A stretch of 64,000 nt of DNA. It comes from Paenibacillus sp. J23TS9 (GTDB lineage: Bacteria > Bacillota > Bacilli > Paenibacillales > Paenibacillaceae). The notes under the pieces were generated by a model, which was not told the origin of the DNA, searched no databases, and saw only the letters and a list, made by a program, of their open reading frames with translations. Where the stretch lies: assembly GCF_018403225.1 (NCBI RefSeq), contig NZ_BOSG01000001.1, forward strand, positions 992,001-1,056,000, in the 5' to 3' direction. Each line of letters opens with the position of its first letter. Positions within the stretch are counted from its first letter, which is position 1. Position numbers and translations under genes: made by a program. This document shows positions 32,327 to 41,090 of the stretch, piece after piece.

Positions 32327-34141
32327 GTGAGACGCTTCCGATCCATACACAACCGCTTGTTCCTGCTATTTTTGGGATGCATGACCGGTATTTTGATCCT
32401 CATGAGTGTTTTGTACTATAATCGAACACTCGCCATCATCCATTCCAAAGTCAGTGATATAGCCGAGAAAAATATTTCTCAAACCGCGGGACTGTTCAAC
32501 CTGATGCTTCAGGGTTACAACAGCCTATCGAAGTCACTCAACAGTAATTATGAACTGACACGTTTGCTGCAGGAAACGGCCTCTAATCCTGCGGTTGGGG
32601 TCATAAATGAACGAACCATTACCAATATTATTGGAGCAGCCTACTATTCGCGGAGCGAAGTGGTAGGCATTCATATTTTATCGAAGGATGGCAAGGTGTA
32701 CAGCTATGAAAGGCAGTTTGCAGGTGTTATTGACAATAACTATGCCCAGACCGACTGGTATAAAAAGCTGGGGGAGTCTTCCGGCAACATGGTGTGGCTG
32801 GGATTATACCCCGGATCACCCATCAATACGATGCAGCAGCAGGATAAGGTGTTCGTCTTCGGACGGAAACTATATGATTTAACCAACCATAAGGAGATCG
32901 GAATACTCGTCATCGAAACCAATCCATCTCCGATCATGGAAGCGCTCTCTAACGTGAGCATCAGTCCGGGCACACGGGTCTACATCCTGGGCGAGGATCA
33001 AAAGGTTATTGCATCATCCGGGCAAAAAGGAGCCAAACGACCGCAGCTTGATCAGCTGCCAAAACCTTCGGAGGACGAAAATATTGTCGTCGACAGCACC
33101 TCGAATCAATTGATTGTAGCTGCCAACACCTCTTTAGCTGGATGGACCATCTATGGTCTAACGCCTAAAAAAGATATTAGGGCGGAAGTCTATCAGACGA
33201 CGAAATATCTCATTATCGTGGTGTTGATGCTCATCATATTGTCTACAGTGCTTGCATCCATCGTTTCGCGCAATATTGCTTCACCGCTGAAGCTGCTGAT
33301 CCGGGAGATGAAGAAGGTAGAGATGGGGAATTTCAGCGGTTCGGTCAACGTGAATTCTTTTGATGAGATTAATAGTCTTGTTTCGTCCTTTAACCGGATG
33401 GTGCACCGGATGGATGAACTGATCGAGACGATCAAGATTTCGACGGTCAGTGAAAAGAATGCACAGCTGCAGGCGCTGCAATCCCAGGTGAATCCGCATT
33501 TTCTGTATAACACCCTGGATATGATCTATTGGATGCTGGATGAGCAAGAAAATGAGCAGCTGAGCCGGGTTGTGCTTTCGTTATCGCAAATGTTCAGATA
33601 CAGCAGCAATTGGGAGGAAGCATCAAGGACGACATTAAGGCGTGAGCTGGAGCAAATCCGTCATTATCTGACCATCATTGAGATGAGGCTCGGTGGAAGA
33701 CTCCGGACGGAGATTGCAGCGGATGAAGCTTGGATGGATGTTGTGCTGCCTAAAATGACCATTCAGCCGATTATTGAAAATGCTGTTAAATACGGTCTGG
33801 AGCCGCAGGGCAGCCTCGGATATCTGAGAGTGACTACGGAAGCACATGAAAACAAGCTGCATATCAGGATCGAAGATAACGGCGCTGGCATGGATGAGCA
33901 GACACTGGAGAGGGTCAGAGAGACGCTCACGCACAGACAAACAGGAATATCAAACGAGGAAAAGTCCGGACCAAGACGCGGTATAGGGCTCCGGAATGTC
34001 CATGATCGCCTCGTTATGATGTTCGGTGAAGCCTACGGCCTGCAGATCGAAAGTACACTTAAACAAGGCACGATGGTTGAAATCACCATTCCTATACCAC
34101 CAAAGGGGGAGAACGAAGATGAACATATTGATCGTGGATGA
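32327..34141 (+). CDS. Sensor histidine kinase of the YesM/LytS family
   Basis: This protein of about 604 residues has a first helix (RLFLLFLGCMTGILILMSVLYY), a large extracellular sensor (dCache-like, about residues 35-285), a second helix at about 290-310, a HAMP linker (SRNIASPLKLLIREMKKVEMGNF), then a His_kinase domain with QALQSQVNPHFLYNTLDMIYWML (phospho-acceptor His) and an HATPase with IENAVKYGLEP and GIGLRNVHDRL. The start is probably GTG 32327, 12 nt after GAAAGGAG; the frame is open further upstream. It is translated into the response regulator gene with a 23-bp overlap and likely senses the imported sugar. Confidence 0.93.
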   Translation: MRRFRSIHNRLFLLFLGCMTGILILMSVLYYNRTLAIIHSKVSDIAEKNISQTAGLFNLMLQGYNSLSKSLNSNYELTRLLQETASNPAVGVINERTITNIIGAAYYSRSEVVGIHILSKDGKVYSYERQFAGVIDNNYAQTDWYKKLGESSGNMVWLGLYPGSPINTMQQQDKVFVFGRKLYDLTNHKEIGILVIETNPSPIMEALSNVSISPGTRVYILGEDQKVIASSGQKGAKRPQLDQLPKPSEDENIVVDSTSNQLIVAANTSLAGWTIYGLTPKKDIRAEVYQTTKYLIIVVLMLIILSTVLASIVSRNIASPLKLLIREMKKVEMGNFSGSVNVNSFDEINSLVSSFNRMVHRMDELIETIKISTVSEKNAQLQALQSQVNPHFLYNTLDMIYWMLDEQENEQLSRVVLSLSQMFRYSSNWEEASRTTLRRELEQIRHYLTIIEMRLGGRLRTEIAADEAWMDVVLPKMTIQPIIENAVKYGLEPQGSLGYLRVTTEAHENKLHIRIEDNGAGMDEQTLERVRETLTHRQTGISNEEKSGPRRGIGLRNVHDRLVMMFGEAYGLQIESTLKQGTMVEITIPIPPKGENEDEHIDRG

Positions 34142-35312
34142 TGAGAATGTAATCCGGGAAGGGATCAAACGGACGATCCGGAAAGCTTTTCCTGAGCATG
34201 ATGTACAGTTGGCAGCTAATCCGGATGAAGCGGTCATGATTCTTAGAAGCGGTCATATCGATGTTGTGCTGACAGATATTCTGATGCCGGGCATGACTGG
34301 ACTTGAATTCATGAAACTGTCGAGAAGCAGCCATCCACATATCAAATGGGTCATTATCTCCGCCTATTCGGAATTTGCTTATGCTAAGGAAGCGGTGAGG
34401 CTCGGAGCCAAGGATTATTTGCTAAAGCCTATTGGCAAGGATTTACTGGTTTCCATGATTGCGCAGCTTGTTGAGGAAGTAGAACGGGAAGCTGAACTGG
34501 AACAAGAGGCCAAGATGCTTCGAAGTAATCTTAAATTTTTGCGGGAAGCTGTATTTCAGCGATGGGCAATGGGGCTGGACATCGGGAATATGGATATTGC
34601 CCCTTTCGTGGAGCGGCATCCGCAGTTTCAATTGGCTCTAATCAAAATGGAAAGTGACAATGCGGTTCATCTGGAGCATTACATTGTAGAAAATGTGCTC
34701 ACCGAGCTGATTGAAAAATATGGTGAAGGGTTCGTCACCAGTTTGGACGGCAAAAGTCTGCTTGGTCTGATCACCGTTGATGCGAAATATGGGATAAAGA
34801 TTTTAACGGATGAACTGCGGATGCACCTGAAAAAATATGTGAAGGTTCCATTTCAAATTCAGTTATCGGATGTGATCAGTGATTTTAACAGTATCCCCGC
34901 GACGATTCAGAAAATGGGGCGCGATTCAGGCACACTGGAATTTGATTACTACGCACCCGGTGGCAACAGGGCGATGGAAGTTGCTGTGCAATATATCCGG
35001 GCGAATTATAATACCGATGTGACCCTTGAAAAGGTGGCTTCAGTCGTATTTTTGAATCCGGCCTATTTCAGTCAGGTGTTCAAACAAAAAACGGGCAGCG
35101 GATTCAAGGAATATGTAACAGGCCTTCGAATGGAAAAGGCGATCCATCTTCTGGAGCATACCCAGCTTAAGCTGGTTGATATTGCAGAAAAAATCGGTTA
35201 CCAGGATGTAAAGCACTTCACACAGGTATTCCGCAAGCGCATGAATGTTACACCGACAGAATACCGGCAGCGTATGGCGTCGGAATCCAGCATGAGCCGA
35301 GCATGCCATTAG
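34119..35312 (+). CDS. AraC-type response regulator (YesN family)
   Basis: This 397-residue protein has an N-terminal receiver (MNILIVDDENVIREGIKRTI; phospho-acceptor in DVVLTDILMPGMTG; Lys in DYLLKPI) and a C-terminal AraC helix-turn-helix pair (VTLEKVASVVFLNPAYFSQVFKQKTG, IAEKIGYQDVKHFTQVFRKRM). ATG 34119 lies within the end of the kinase gene and is preceded by AAGGGGGAG. It should activate the adjacent ABC importer genes in response to the kinase. It is followed by a terminator. Confidence 0.93.
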   Translation: MNILIVDDENVIREGIKRTIRKAFPEHDVQLAANPDEAVMILRSGHIDVVLTDILMPGMTGLEFMKLSRSSHPHIKWVIISAYSEFAYAKEAVRLGAKDYLLKPIGKDLLVSMIAQLVEEVEREAELEQEAKMLRSNLKFLREAVFQRWAMGLDIGNMDIAPFVERHPQFQLALIKMESDNAVHLEHYIVENVLTELIEKYGEGFVTSLDGKSLLGLITVDAKYGIKILTDELRMHLKKYVKVPFQIQLSDVISDFNSIPATIQKMGRDSGTLEFDYYAPGGNRAMEVAVQYIRANYNTDVTLEKVASVVFLNPAYFSQVFKQKTGSGFKEYVTGLRMEKAIHLLEHTQLKLVDIAEKIGYQDVKHFTQVFRKRMNVTPTEYRQRMASESSMSRACH

Positions 35313-35349
35313 AAACAGCAAAACAAATCGGATGTGTGTCTATTTATTA

Positions 35350-35383
35350 AAGCTCTGTCATTTCAATGTGACAGGGCTTTTTT
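35350..35383 (+). terminator. Terminator of the sugar ABC/two-component locus
   Basis: AAGCTCTGTCA/TGACAGGGCTT (one wobble) with an 8-nt loop is followed by TTTTT. Confidence 0.85.
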
Positions 35384-35425
35384 GCATGCATTAAAACAGT
35401 GAAGATGTGATTATAATGCCGCTTA

Positions 35426-35454
35426 TTGATAAATAGGAACAAATGTTCTATAAT
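35426..35454 (+). promoter_or_regulatory. Sigma-A promoter with LexA box for the serine hydrolase gene
   Basis: TTGATA and TATAAT are exactly 17 bp apart. The spacer and the first base of the -10 contain GGAACAAATGTTCT (35436-35449), a near-perfect Gram-positive SOS box (GAAC-N4-GTTC). The promoter is about 50 bp from the TTG start of the hydrolase. Confidence 0.8.
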
Positions 35455-35500
35455 TGATTTATGAGGTACATCGAGCGTGATAGAATGGAGGCATTTCAAT

Positions 35501-36547
35501 TTGAAAAAGGATATTCGGAATATCGCCGAACGGATGAGGGAGAGCAATATACCCGGACTAAGCATCGCTTTTATCAGCGAGGGGAAGCTGAGCCATCATG
35601 AATGTTGGGGAGAGGTGGAAGCGGGAAGCGGGGATCCTATTCAATCTAATACGCTGTTTAATGCTTGCTCCATCAGTAAATTTGCTGCGAGTATACTCGC
35701 GCTTCAATTGGTTGAGGAGGGGCTTCTAAGTCTGGATGAAGATGTGGGCAACTTCCTGATTTCATGGAATATCCCCGAACATCCAAGTTTTAATTCACGA
35801 ACGGTTACTCTTCGCAGACTCCTCTGCCATCAGGCGGGGTTCGCTGACCCCCAAGGAGGCTTTGGTCAGTATATTCACGAATACGGTTCTCCGGACATGG
35901 CTAAGCTGCTTCGAGGTATGACTTACTACTGCCAAAAGCCGATTGAATTGATGGCAGAGCCGGGCAGTCAATTTATTTACTCGGATACGGGTTTTTGCAT
36001 TATCCAGCTGATGATCGAGGATGTGACTGGGGAGTCCTTTGATAAGCTTCTTCAAGAAAAGTTATTTGAACCGTTACATATGAACAACAGTATCATTGTT
36101 ACATCCCAGTCGGAGATCCGGATGGGTTCAGCGGTTGGACATAATAAGCATGGAGTACGTCTGAAGGAATCTCATCCCATATACCCGTATCCGGCAGCAG
36201 CCGGGCTGTGGACAACGCCTGCGGATCTGGCCTTGTTAGTTGAGGAATTCCTTTCTTCACTTCAGGGAAATAGCAGGCTTGGCATCTCTGCTGAAACAGC
36301 TGACGAAATGATCAAACCCCAAGGCTGTTTCAAGTGGACGGGTCTTGGTGTATTTCTGGAATCCCCTGATGGTGAGCTCGAAGTTTCGTCTCTTGGCTGG
36401 GGAGCAGGATATCAGTGTATGCTGATTACGTATCCGAAGATAGGCAGAGGAGCGGTCTTGATGATGAACGCAGATCCGGGAGTGCATCAGACCCAAAGTC
36501 TGCTTGGACATCTAGCAAGTTTGTGGCAGCAAGGGCAGTTAATTTGA
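35501..36547 (+). CDS. Beta-lactamase-family serine hydrolase (class C / DD-peptidase-like)
   Basis: This 348-residue protein has the SxxK motif SISK within NACSISKFAASILALQLVEEG, the YxN-type motif as YSDTGFCIIQLMIEDV, and a late VSSLGWGAGYQCMLITYP region. There is no signal peptide, so it may act in the cytoplasm as an esterase or peptidase rather than as a beta-lactamase. The start is TTG 35501, 9 nt after GGAGG. The LexA box in its promoter and the neighbouring lexA and yneA genes imply DNA-damage induction. It is convergent with lexA. Confidence 0.85.
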   Translation: MKKDIRNIAERMRESNIPGLSIAFISEGKLSHHECWGEVEAGSGDPIQSNTLFNACSISKFAASILALQLVEEGLLSLDEDVGNFLISWNIPEHPSFNSRTVTLRRLLCHQAGFADPQGGFGQYIHEYGSPDMAKLLRGMTYYCQKPIELMAEPGSQFIYSDTGFCIIQLMIEDVTGESFDKLLQEKLFEPLHMNNSIIVTSQSEIRMGSAVGHNKHGVRLKESHPIYPYPAAAGLWTTPADLALLVEEFLSSLQGNSRLGISAETADEMIKPQGCFKWTGLGVFLESPDGELEVSSLGWGAGYQCMLITYPKIGRGAVLMMNADPGVHQTQSLLGHLASLWQQGQLI

Positions 36548-36557
36548 GAGTAATAAA

Positions 36558-36590
36558 AAGCCCTTGTTCTCTTCGAAAGAACAAGGGCTT
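36558..36590 (-). terminator. Terminator of lexA (possibly bidirectional)
   Basis: A perfect 13-bp stem (AAGCCCTTGTTCT and its complement) is followed on the minus strand by TTTTTATT. It may also stop the convergent hydrolase transcript. Confidence 0.8.
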
Positions 36591-36618
36591 GTACATATGA
36601 ACGGCATAAATTACTTCA

Positions 36619-37245
36619 TTAATGAATATCCCGGAACAACCCGACAACCTTGCCAAGGATCGTCACATGATTCAGCCTTAGCGGCGTATAGGACGGATTC
36701 TCTGGCTGTAGACGAATGTGATCCTTCTCTTTATAGAAAGTCTTGACTGTAGCTTCATCCTCGTCGGTCATCGCAACAACAATGTCTCCGTTATCTGCGG
36801 TCTGCTGCTGACGCACAATGACATAGTCGCCATTATGGATGCCTGCCTCGATCATACTATCTCCCATTACTGAAAGCATGAATACTTTCTCATCCCCGAC
36901 AAAATGCTGGGGAAGAGGGAAATAATCCTCAATATTCTCTGTTGCGGTAATAGGTACACCGGCTGTAACCTTACCAACCACAGGAACTCTTGCAATCGTA
37001 TGTGTGAACAGGTTACTGCTCTCGGACTCTTCCTGACCCAGAATCTCAATGGCGCGAGGTTTCGTAGGGTCTCTACGGATTAAGCCCTTCTTCTCAAGTC
37101 TGTCCAGATGACCATGAACAGTTGAGCTCGAAGCCAGTCCTACGGCTTCACCGATCTCACGAACGGAAGGCGGATAACCCTTGGCCCGGACTTCATTTCT
37201 GATAAATTCCAATATCGCTTGCTGCCGGCTAGATATCTTCGACAT
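36619..37245 (-). CDS. lexA: SOS repressor LexA
   Basis: This 208-residue protein has a winged helix-turn-helix ([33 protein letters not shown]), the self-cleavage site A95-G96 (VTAGVPI) and the catalytic pair S130 ([11 protein letters not shown]) and K168 (ATVKTF). It represses SOS genes until RecA filaments trigger autocleavage. Two LexA boxes occur in its own promoter. The divergent neighbour is yneA, as in Bacillus. Confidence 0.98.
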   Translation of the reverse strand: MSKISSRQQAILEFIRNEVRAKGYPPSVREIGEAVGLASSSTVHGHLDRLEKKGLIRRDPTKPRAIEILGQEESESSNLFTHTIARVPVVGKVTAGVPITATENIEDYFPLPQHFVGDEKVFMLSVMGDSMIEAGIHNGDYVIVRQQQTADNGDIVVAMTDEDEATVKTFYKEKDHIRLQPENPSYTPLRLNHVTILGKVVGLFRDIH

Positions 37246-37278
37246 TCCCCATCAACCCCATTAGTAACGTTTGGTAAA

Positions 37279-37318
37279 ATTATAACATAGAACTACCGTT
37301 CGTACAAACACAAGTTCT
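37279..37318 (-). promoter_or_regulatory. lexA promoter with two LexA boxes
   Basis: On the minus strand TTGTAC and TATAAT (complement of 37279-37284) are 17 bp apart. Box 1 (37289-37302, GAAC-TACC-GTTC) fills the spacer; box 2 (37305-37318, AAAC-ACAA-GTTC) covers the -35 side. This predicts autorepression. Confidence 0.8.
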
Positions 37319-37444
37319 AAAATCAGGAATTCAAAATTTGATGCCATCTCTCCGAATCTAAAATATGGATGAGCGAAAGGATTTCAGTCTAAATACTGCA
37401 GTTTCAGGGCCGCTATTCGGACACGAGCGATACTCAAATAAATA

Positions 37445-37536
37445 GGAACAATAGTTCTGGGAACAATCGTTCGAAAAAAGTATTGAACAAAACATGTGTT
37501 CGTGTTATATTGGTTTTATACAAGAACAAATGTTTG
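37445..37536 (+). promoter_or_regulatory. yneA promoter region with four LexA boxes
   Basis: GAAC-N4-GTTC-type boxes occur at 37445-37458, 37460-37473, 37489-37502 and 37523-37536 (the last two with one deviation each). The promoter TTGAAC (37483-37488), 17-bp spacer, TATATT (37506-37511) contains the third box. This is strong repression, fitting a gene whose product halts division. Confidence 0.8.
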
Positions 37537-37549
37537 GAGGAATCTTATT

Positions 37550-37930
37550 ATGTTAAGACACACTACATATCAGAGTATTTATAATAATGACTTTATTGAA
37601 ACTGCAAGCAGCGGTATAAAGACTACGGAACGTTTTCAAGCAATACAAGCCATGTTCTCACGCCGCCTGCTATTCAAGCTTTTGTTGGCTGCTGTAATTA
37701 TTATCGCTGGTTGTACGGGCATGGTAAGAGTATTTGCTGGTTCTCCCCAGGATGAGATTCCGATGGAGCAGGTGGTTGTTTCCCAGGGAGACACGCTTTG
37801 GGGAATCGCTGTGGAATACAAACCGAAGGACATGGATACACGCGCTTTTATTCGTATTATTAAGGAAACGAACCATTTAAAGACCAGTGGAATTGAAGCC
37901 GGAGACGTTCTATCTCTTCCTTTATATTAA
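37550..37930 (+). CDS. yneA: Cell division suppressor YneA (LysM-containing SOS protein)
   Basis: This 126-residue protein has a membrane segment at about residues 42-62 (FKLLLAAVIIIAGCTGMVRVFAG) and a C-terminal LysM domain (VVSQGDTLWGIAVEYKP, IKETNHLKTSGIEAGDVLSLPLY). YneA blocks septum formation during SOS. I take ATG 37550, which follows TTGGAGG; the frame extends 18 codons upstream but into the promoter. The divergent lexA and the array of LexA boxes support the name. It is followed by a terminator. Confidence 0.93.
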   Translation: MLRHTTYQSIYNNDFIETASSGIKTTERFQAIQAMFSRRLLFKLLLAAVIIIAGCTGMVRVFAGSPQDEIPMEQVVVSQGDTLWGIAVEYKPKDMDTRAFIRIIKETNHLKTSGIEAGDVLSLPLY

Positions 37931-37945
37931 TAGTTTTTATACCAG

Positions 37946-37985
37946 AAGAGCTTGGAAAGGTTCATACCTTGACAAGCTCTTTTTC
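37946..37985 (+). terminator. Terminator after yneA
   Basis: AAGAGCTTG/CAAGCTCTT with an inner AAGGT/ACCTT stem is followed by TTTTC. Confidence 0.85.
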
Positions 37986-38029
37986 TCATGGCAAAGTTAG
38001 GTATGAATTGAATAATGGAGGAGTAGTGT

Positions 38030-38224
38030 ATGGATATCGACAGCTTAGTTGAGCGGATTAACGAGCTTGCCCGTAAGCAGAAGGAAACGGGTCTGACAAA
38101 GGAAGAAACAGAGGAACGTGCTAAACTGCGCGAACAATACCTCCAGAACGTCCGCCGCAATTTTAAATCCCAATTGGAATCCATCGAATGGGTCGAGGAC
38201 CAGCAGGACGGTAAGCGCAAGTAA
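38030..38224 (+). CDS. DUF896 family protein (YnzC-like)
   Basis: This 64-residue protein is highly charged and forms a helical hairpin: MDIDSLVERINELARKQKET, LTKEETEERAKLREQYLQNVRRNFKSQLESI. It matches DUF896/YnzC, a short cytoplasmic family of unknown function that is often, as here, next to yneA/lexA. TGGAGGAG lies before the ATG. The family's conserved LREQYL segment is intact. Confidence 0.93.
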   Translation: MDIDSLVERINELARKQKETGLTKEETEERAKLREQYLQNVRRNFKSQLESIEWVEDQQDGKRK

Positions 38225-38257
38225 AATACATGACAAGATGGTTAAGGGGGAACAACT

Positions 38258-38800
38258 ATGTCCCGTTCCTGGGAAAGAATGGTTCAGAAAAACACATCTC
38301 ATTTAAACAAGCAGCGCAAGAAGGATGGAAAACCTTCAATCTATGCTTCGAAAGGATCTGCAACAGCGGATATTTTCAGAGGCCGGAATTTCGTTCTTCC
38401 GGTAACATTAGTTGCACTGGCCGCTATATATGTGCTTCTGGGAATGGCTAGTCAGCAGCAGGCGATGAGCACTTCATTAACTTGGATTGTGGTCGGACTG
38501 TATATTTTACTTGCGGTGGTTATTTTTCTGCGGAGACCTTTTCTCAAGGTGGATAAAAATTCGATCTCTACAATTAAATTCAACAGGGATCGCCGTCTCA
38601 CGGCTGACCAAATCGCTAGCATTAAAGTTGGTTCCGGTTCTGTAGTTATTGAACTTAAGGGTGCAAAGGGCAAGAAAGGTAAAGTAAGTAAAGGCGGCAA
38701 CTGGGTCTTCACCCGATTGATTAATCGTTATGATACTGCAGCCATGGGTGAACGCTTGGAGCGTTTCGCTAATACTTTTGATATTCCATTTGAAAAATAA
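38258..38800 (+). CDS. Two-helix membrane protein of unknown function
   Basis: This 180-residue protein has a basic N-terminus, two adjacent helices (about residues 46-64 and 72-92), and a C-terminal soluble domain with a PH-like strand order (FLKVDKNSISTIKFNRDRRLTADQIASIKVGSGSVVIELKG, then a Lys/Gly-rich loop). It ends with an amphipathic helix MGERLERFANTFDIPFEK. I do not recognise a named family; the overall plan resembles small bPH2-type membrane proteins. GGGGG precedes the ATG. A HAD gene follows 24 bp later. Confidence 0.7.
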   Translation: MSRSWERMVQKNTSHLNKQRKKDGKPSIYASKGSATADIFRGRNFVLPVTLVALAAIYVLLGMASQQQAMSTSLTWIVVGLYILLAVVIFLRRPFLKVDKNSISTIKFNRDRRLTADQIASIKVGSGSVVIELKGAKGKKGKVSKGGNWVFTRLINRYDTAAMGERLERFANTFDIPFEK

Positions 38801-38824
38801 TAGATAAACATGGGAGAGGGATGG

Positions 38825-39622
38825 ATGAAGATGGGGACAACCGCTGTATTTTTTGATTTGGACGATACGCTGCTCTGGGATGAGCGGAGCGTGGAGGAAT
38901 CTTTTCGGGCGACCTGCGACACAGCTGCTGCGAAAACGGGGATTGATTCGCAAGCGCTGGAAACGGCTGTCCGCAAAGAGGCCAGAGCTTTGTATGAAAC
39001 TTACGATACCTACGCTTTTACTGCCATGATCGGAATCAATCCTTTTGAAGCACTATGGGGTAAATTTACAGCGGGTGAACAGCCTGAATTCCGCCGGATG
39101 GAACAGATCGTCCCTGGTTATCAAAAAGAAGCATGGCAGCGCGGACTCCGTGCAATGGGTGTGGAGGATGAGCAGTTGGCTCAGCAGCTGGCAGAACAGT
39201 TTGGAGCAGAAAGACGTGCTCGTCCGCATGTGTATGAAGAAACCTTTCAGGTGCTTGATGAGCTAAAAGGACGTTATAAACTCCTGCTTTTGACGAATGG
39301 ATGTCCAGGACTGCAGCAGGAGAAGCTGGATGGTGTACCTGCACTGGCTCCCTATTTTGATGAAATCGTTATTTCGGGCAGTTTTGGCAAAGGCAAGCCG
39401 GATCCAAGCATTTTTGAACATGCCCTTTCCCGTTTAAACATCAAGCCTGAGGAAGCCGTGATGGTAGGCGACAAGCTTTCCACGGATATGAAGGGCGGAC
39501 TTGCCGCTGGATTAAACACGGTTTGGATCAACCGCAACGGGAAGCCCTACCACTCTAATATACAGCCGGATCATGTGATTAAGCATTTGTCAGAGCTTCA
39601 TGGTATTTTGGAAACTTTATAA
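38825..39622 (+). CDS. HAD-superfamily hydrolase (HAD-IA group)
   Basis: This protein of about 265 residues has motif I FFDLDDTLL, motif II LLLTNG, motif III Lys in GKGKPDPSIFEHAL and motif IV MVGDKLSTDMKGGLAAG. The long alpha cap (about residues 20-120) places it with YsaA-type phosphatases. Substrate unknown. ATG 38825 lies 5 nt after GGGAGAGG; ATG 38810 overlaps that site and ATG 38831 is also possible. A terminator follows. Confidence 0.9.
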   Translation: MKMGTTAVFFDLDDTLLWDERSVEESFRATCDTAAAKTGIDSQALETAVRKEARALYETYDTYAFTAMIGINPFEALWGKFTAGEQPEFRRMEQIVPGYQKEAWQRGLRAMGVEDEQLAQQLAEQFGAERRARPHVYEETFQVLDELKGRYKLLLLTNGCPGLQQEKLDGVPALAPYFDEIVISGSFGKGKPDPSIFEHALSRLNIKPEEAVMVGDKLSTDMKGGLAAGLNTVWINRNGKPYHSNIQPDHVIKHLSELHGILETL

Positions 39623-39644
39623 TGCTGTGCTGTAAGCTTTAATT

Positions 39645-39697
39645 AAAAAGTCTGCTTTGGTGATGCATGATTTGCTGCGCCGAAACAGACTTTTTTG
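39645..39697 (+). terminator. Terminator after the HAD gene
   Basis: AAAAAGTCTG/CAGACTTTTTT with an inner TTTGG/CCGAA pairing and a large loop. Confidence 0.8.
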
Positions 39698-39860
39698 GTA
39701 TTAAGAGAAGCTTATCTCAATGACATGCTTTATGAGTGATATTTGTCACCAAATTGTGAACAGGCTTGCGTTTTGAAAGAGTTAAAAGTATGTATAATAA
39801 ATAAGGCGCGGTATAACCAAGCGTACATAATAATGGAAATTGATTTAAGGAGTGACAAAT

Positions 39861-40274
39861 ATGAAGAACAGAATATGGTTAACGGGAGTTATTTTACTTG
39901 TTATTCTGGCGTTGGCAGGCTGCGGCAGCAAGAGTGAGCATGACGGGATGAATATGGATGAAGGCATGATGGAGCCGCTGACTGTCGATCTAAGCTGGAC
40001 ACCGGAACAGGTTAAAGTAGGGCAAAAGGTATCCATTGAAGTAAATGTGGCACAAAAGAATAAAAAGGTCGATAAAGCGGATGAAGTGATGATTGAAATT
40101 ACAAAAGAGGGAGACAGCAGCAACCATGAAAAGGTGCCGGCTGAAAATGCAGGAGAAGGAAAGTATGTTCTAGAGAAGACATTTGATAGTGATGGAACCT
40201 ACAGCATTACCTCTCATGTAACCTATGGCCCACAGCATACGATGCCTACCAAAAAGCTGACGGTTAGCAAGTAA
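39861..40274 (+). CDS. FixH/YtkA-like lipoprotein
   Basis: This 137-residue protein has a lipobox (LALAGC at about residues 16-21), a short Met/His-rich stretch (HDGMNMDEGMMEP) and a YtkA-like beta-sandwich domain (LTVDLSWTPEQVKVGQKVSIEVNVAQ, GKYVLEKTFDSDGTYSITSHV, HTMPTKKLTV). Relatives are linked to copper handling or cytochrome oxidase assembly; the Met/His cluster hints at metal binding. ATG 39861 lies 8 nt after AAGGAG; the GTG at 39852 is within the site. Confidence 0.87.
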   Translation: MKNRIWLTGVILLVILALAGCGSKSEHDGMNMDEGMMEPLTVDLSWTPEQVKVGQKVSIEVNVAQKNKKVDKADEVMIEITKEGDSSNHEKVPAENAGEGKYVLEKTFDSDGTYSITSHVTYGPQHTMPTKKLTVSK

Positions 40275-40295
40275 TCGCAGTCTTTAATATGGACT

Positions 40296-40337
40296 AAAAA
40301 AAGAACCTGACTTTTCACAAAGTGCAGGTTCTTTTTT
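40296..40337 (+). terminator. Terminator after the YtkA-like gene
   Basis: AAAAGAACCTG.../...CAGGTTCTTTTT hairpin with a short loop and a T7 tail. On the minus strand the A-rich upstream side also gives a T tract, so it may be shared with the convergent mtnD. Confidence 0.85.
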
Positions 40338-40377
40338 TGTGAAATAAATGAAATTAACAATTTATACAATTAATCAA

Positions 40378-40920
40378 TTATGCTTTTTGGAAGCTGGGAT
40401 CTTCCACAGGATAAGCAACCCAGCCATTCTTTTCAATGAAGAGACGGACGGCAATAATTTTACGGTTATCCATCAATGTAAAGAAGTGGTTGGTGTTCTC
40501 GGGTACAGAAATAACGTCACCCGCCTCGAGCTCCACATTAAAGTATCCCAGATCATCACTGCCCTTAATGACAAAAATCCCTTTACCACCGACAATTGCT
40601 CGGATCTCATCTTCCGTATGGGTATGAACCTCTTCGAATTTGTTAAGCAAATCCTCAAGGTTTGGAGTCGAATCCGACAAAGTAATAACATCCCAAATTT
40701 GATAACCGCGGCGTGCGGCCAAGTCGCGGATTTCTTCATCATATGTGCTCAAAATTTCATTTTTTTGGTCATCATTTAATTGAAAGTTAGTTTGAAGCTC
40801 GATAGGAAGCTTAGAAGCATCCCATTTTTCATATAGTACATTCTGATTGTTTAAGAATTCACGAACATTATCGTCACCAGAGATTCTTTCGTTCGTATTA
40901 CGGATCACGATTTCAGCCAT
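40378..40920 (-). CDS. mtnD: Acireductone dioxygenase MtnD
   Basis: This 180-residue cupin has the metal ligands H99-x-H101-x3-E105 (EVHTHTEDEIR) and H145 (NTNHFF), the ligand set of acireductone dioxygenase. It oxidises acireductone to the keto acid precursor of methionine in the methionine salvage pathway. ATG 40920 lies 7 nt after GAGGGG. It is divergent from metH, so two routes of methionine supply share one intergenic region. Confidence 0.92.
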   Translation of the reverse strand: MAEIVIRNTNERISGDDNVREFLNNQNVLYEKWDASKLPIELQTNFQLNDDQKNEILSTYDEEIRDLAARRGYQIWDVITLSDSTPNLEDLLNKFEEVHTHTEDEIRAIVGGKGIFVIKGSDDLGYFNVELEAGDVISVPENTNHFFTLMDNRKIIAVRLFIEKNGWVAYPVEDPSFQKA

Positions 40921-41090
40921 TAGCTTACCCCTCTTTTCCACTTGGTTTAATTCATATTATAACGAAGCAGTCTTTCTTTGTCGATGGCATCTTCCTTCTT
41001 AGCATAAGGGATGACTGCGTTTTCTGACACTTTTCTAATAGAAAGGATTCTGTTAAACTAAGAGCTAACGTTTTGCAGGGGGGAAATTAC

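Noticed and set aside
40942-41090. Possible SAM or B12 riboswitch before metH
   Set aside because: The gap is too short and lacks the conserved cores of either class; only promoter-like AT-rich sequence is seen.
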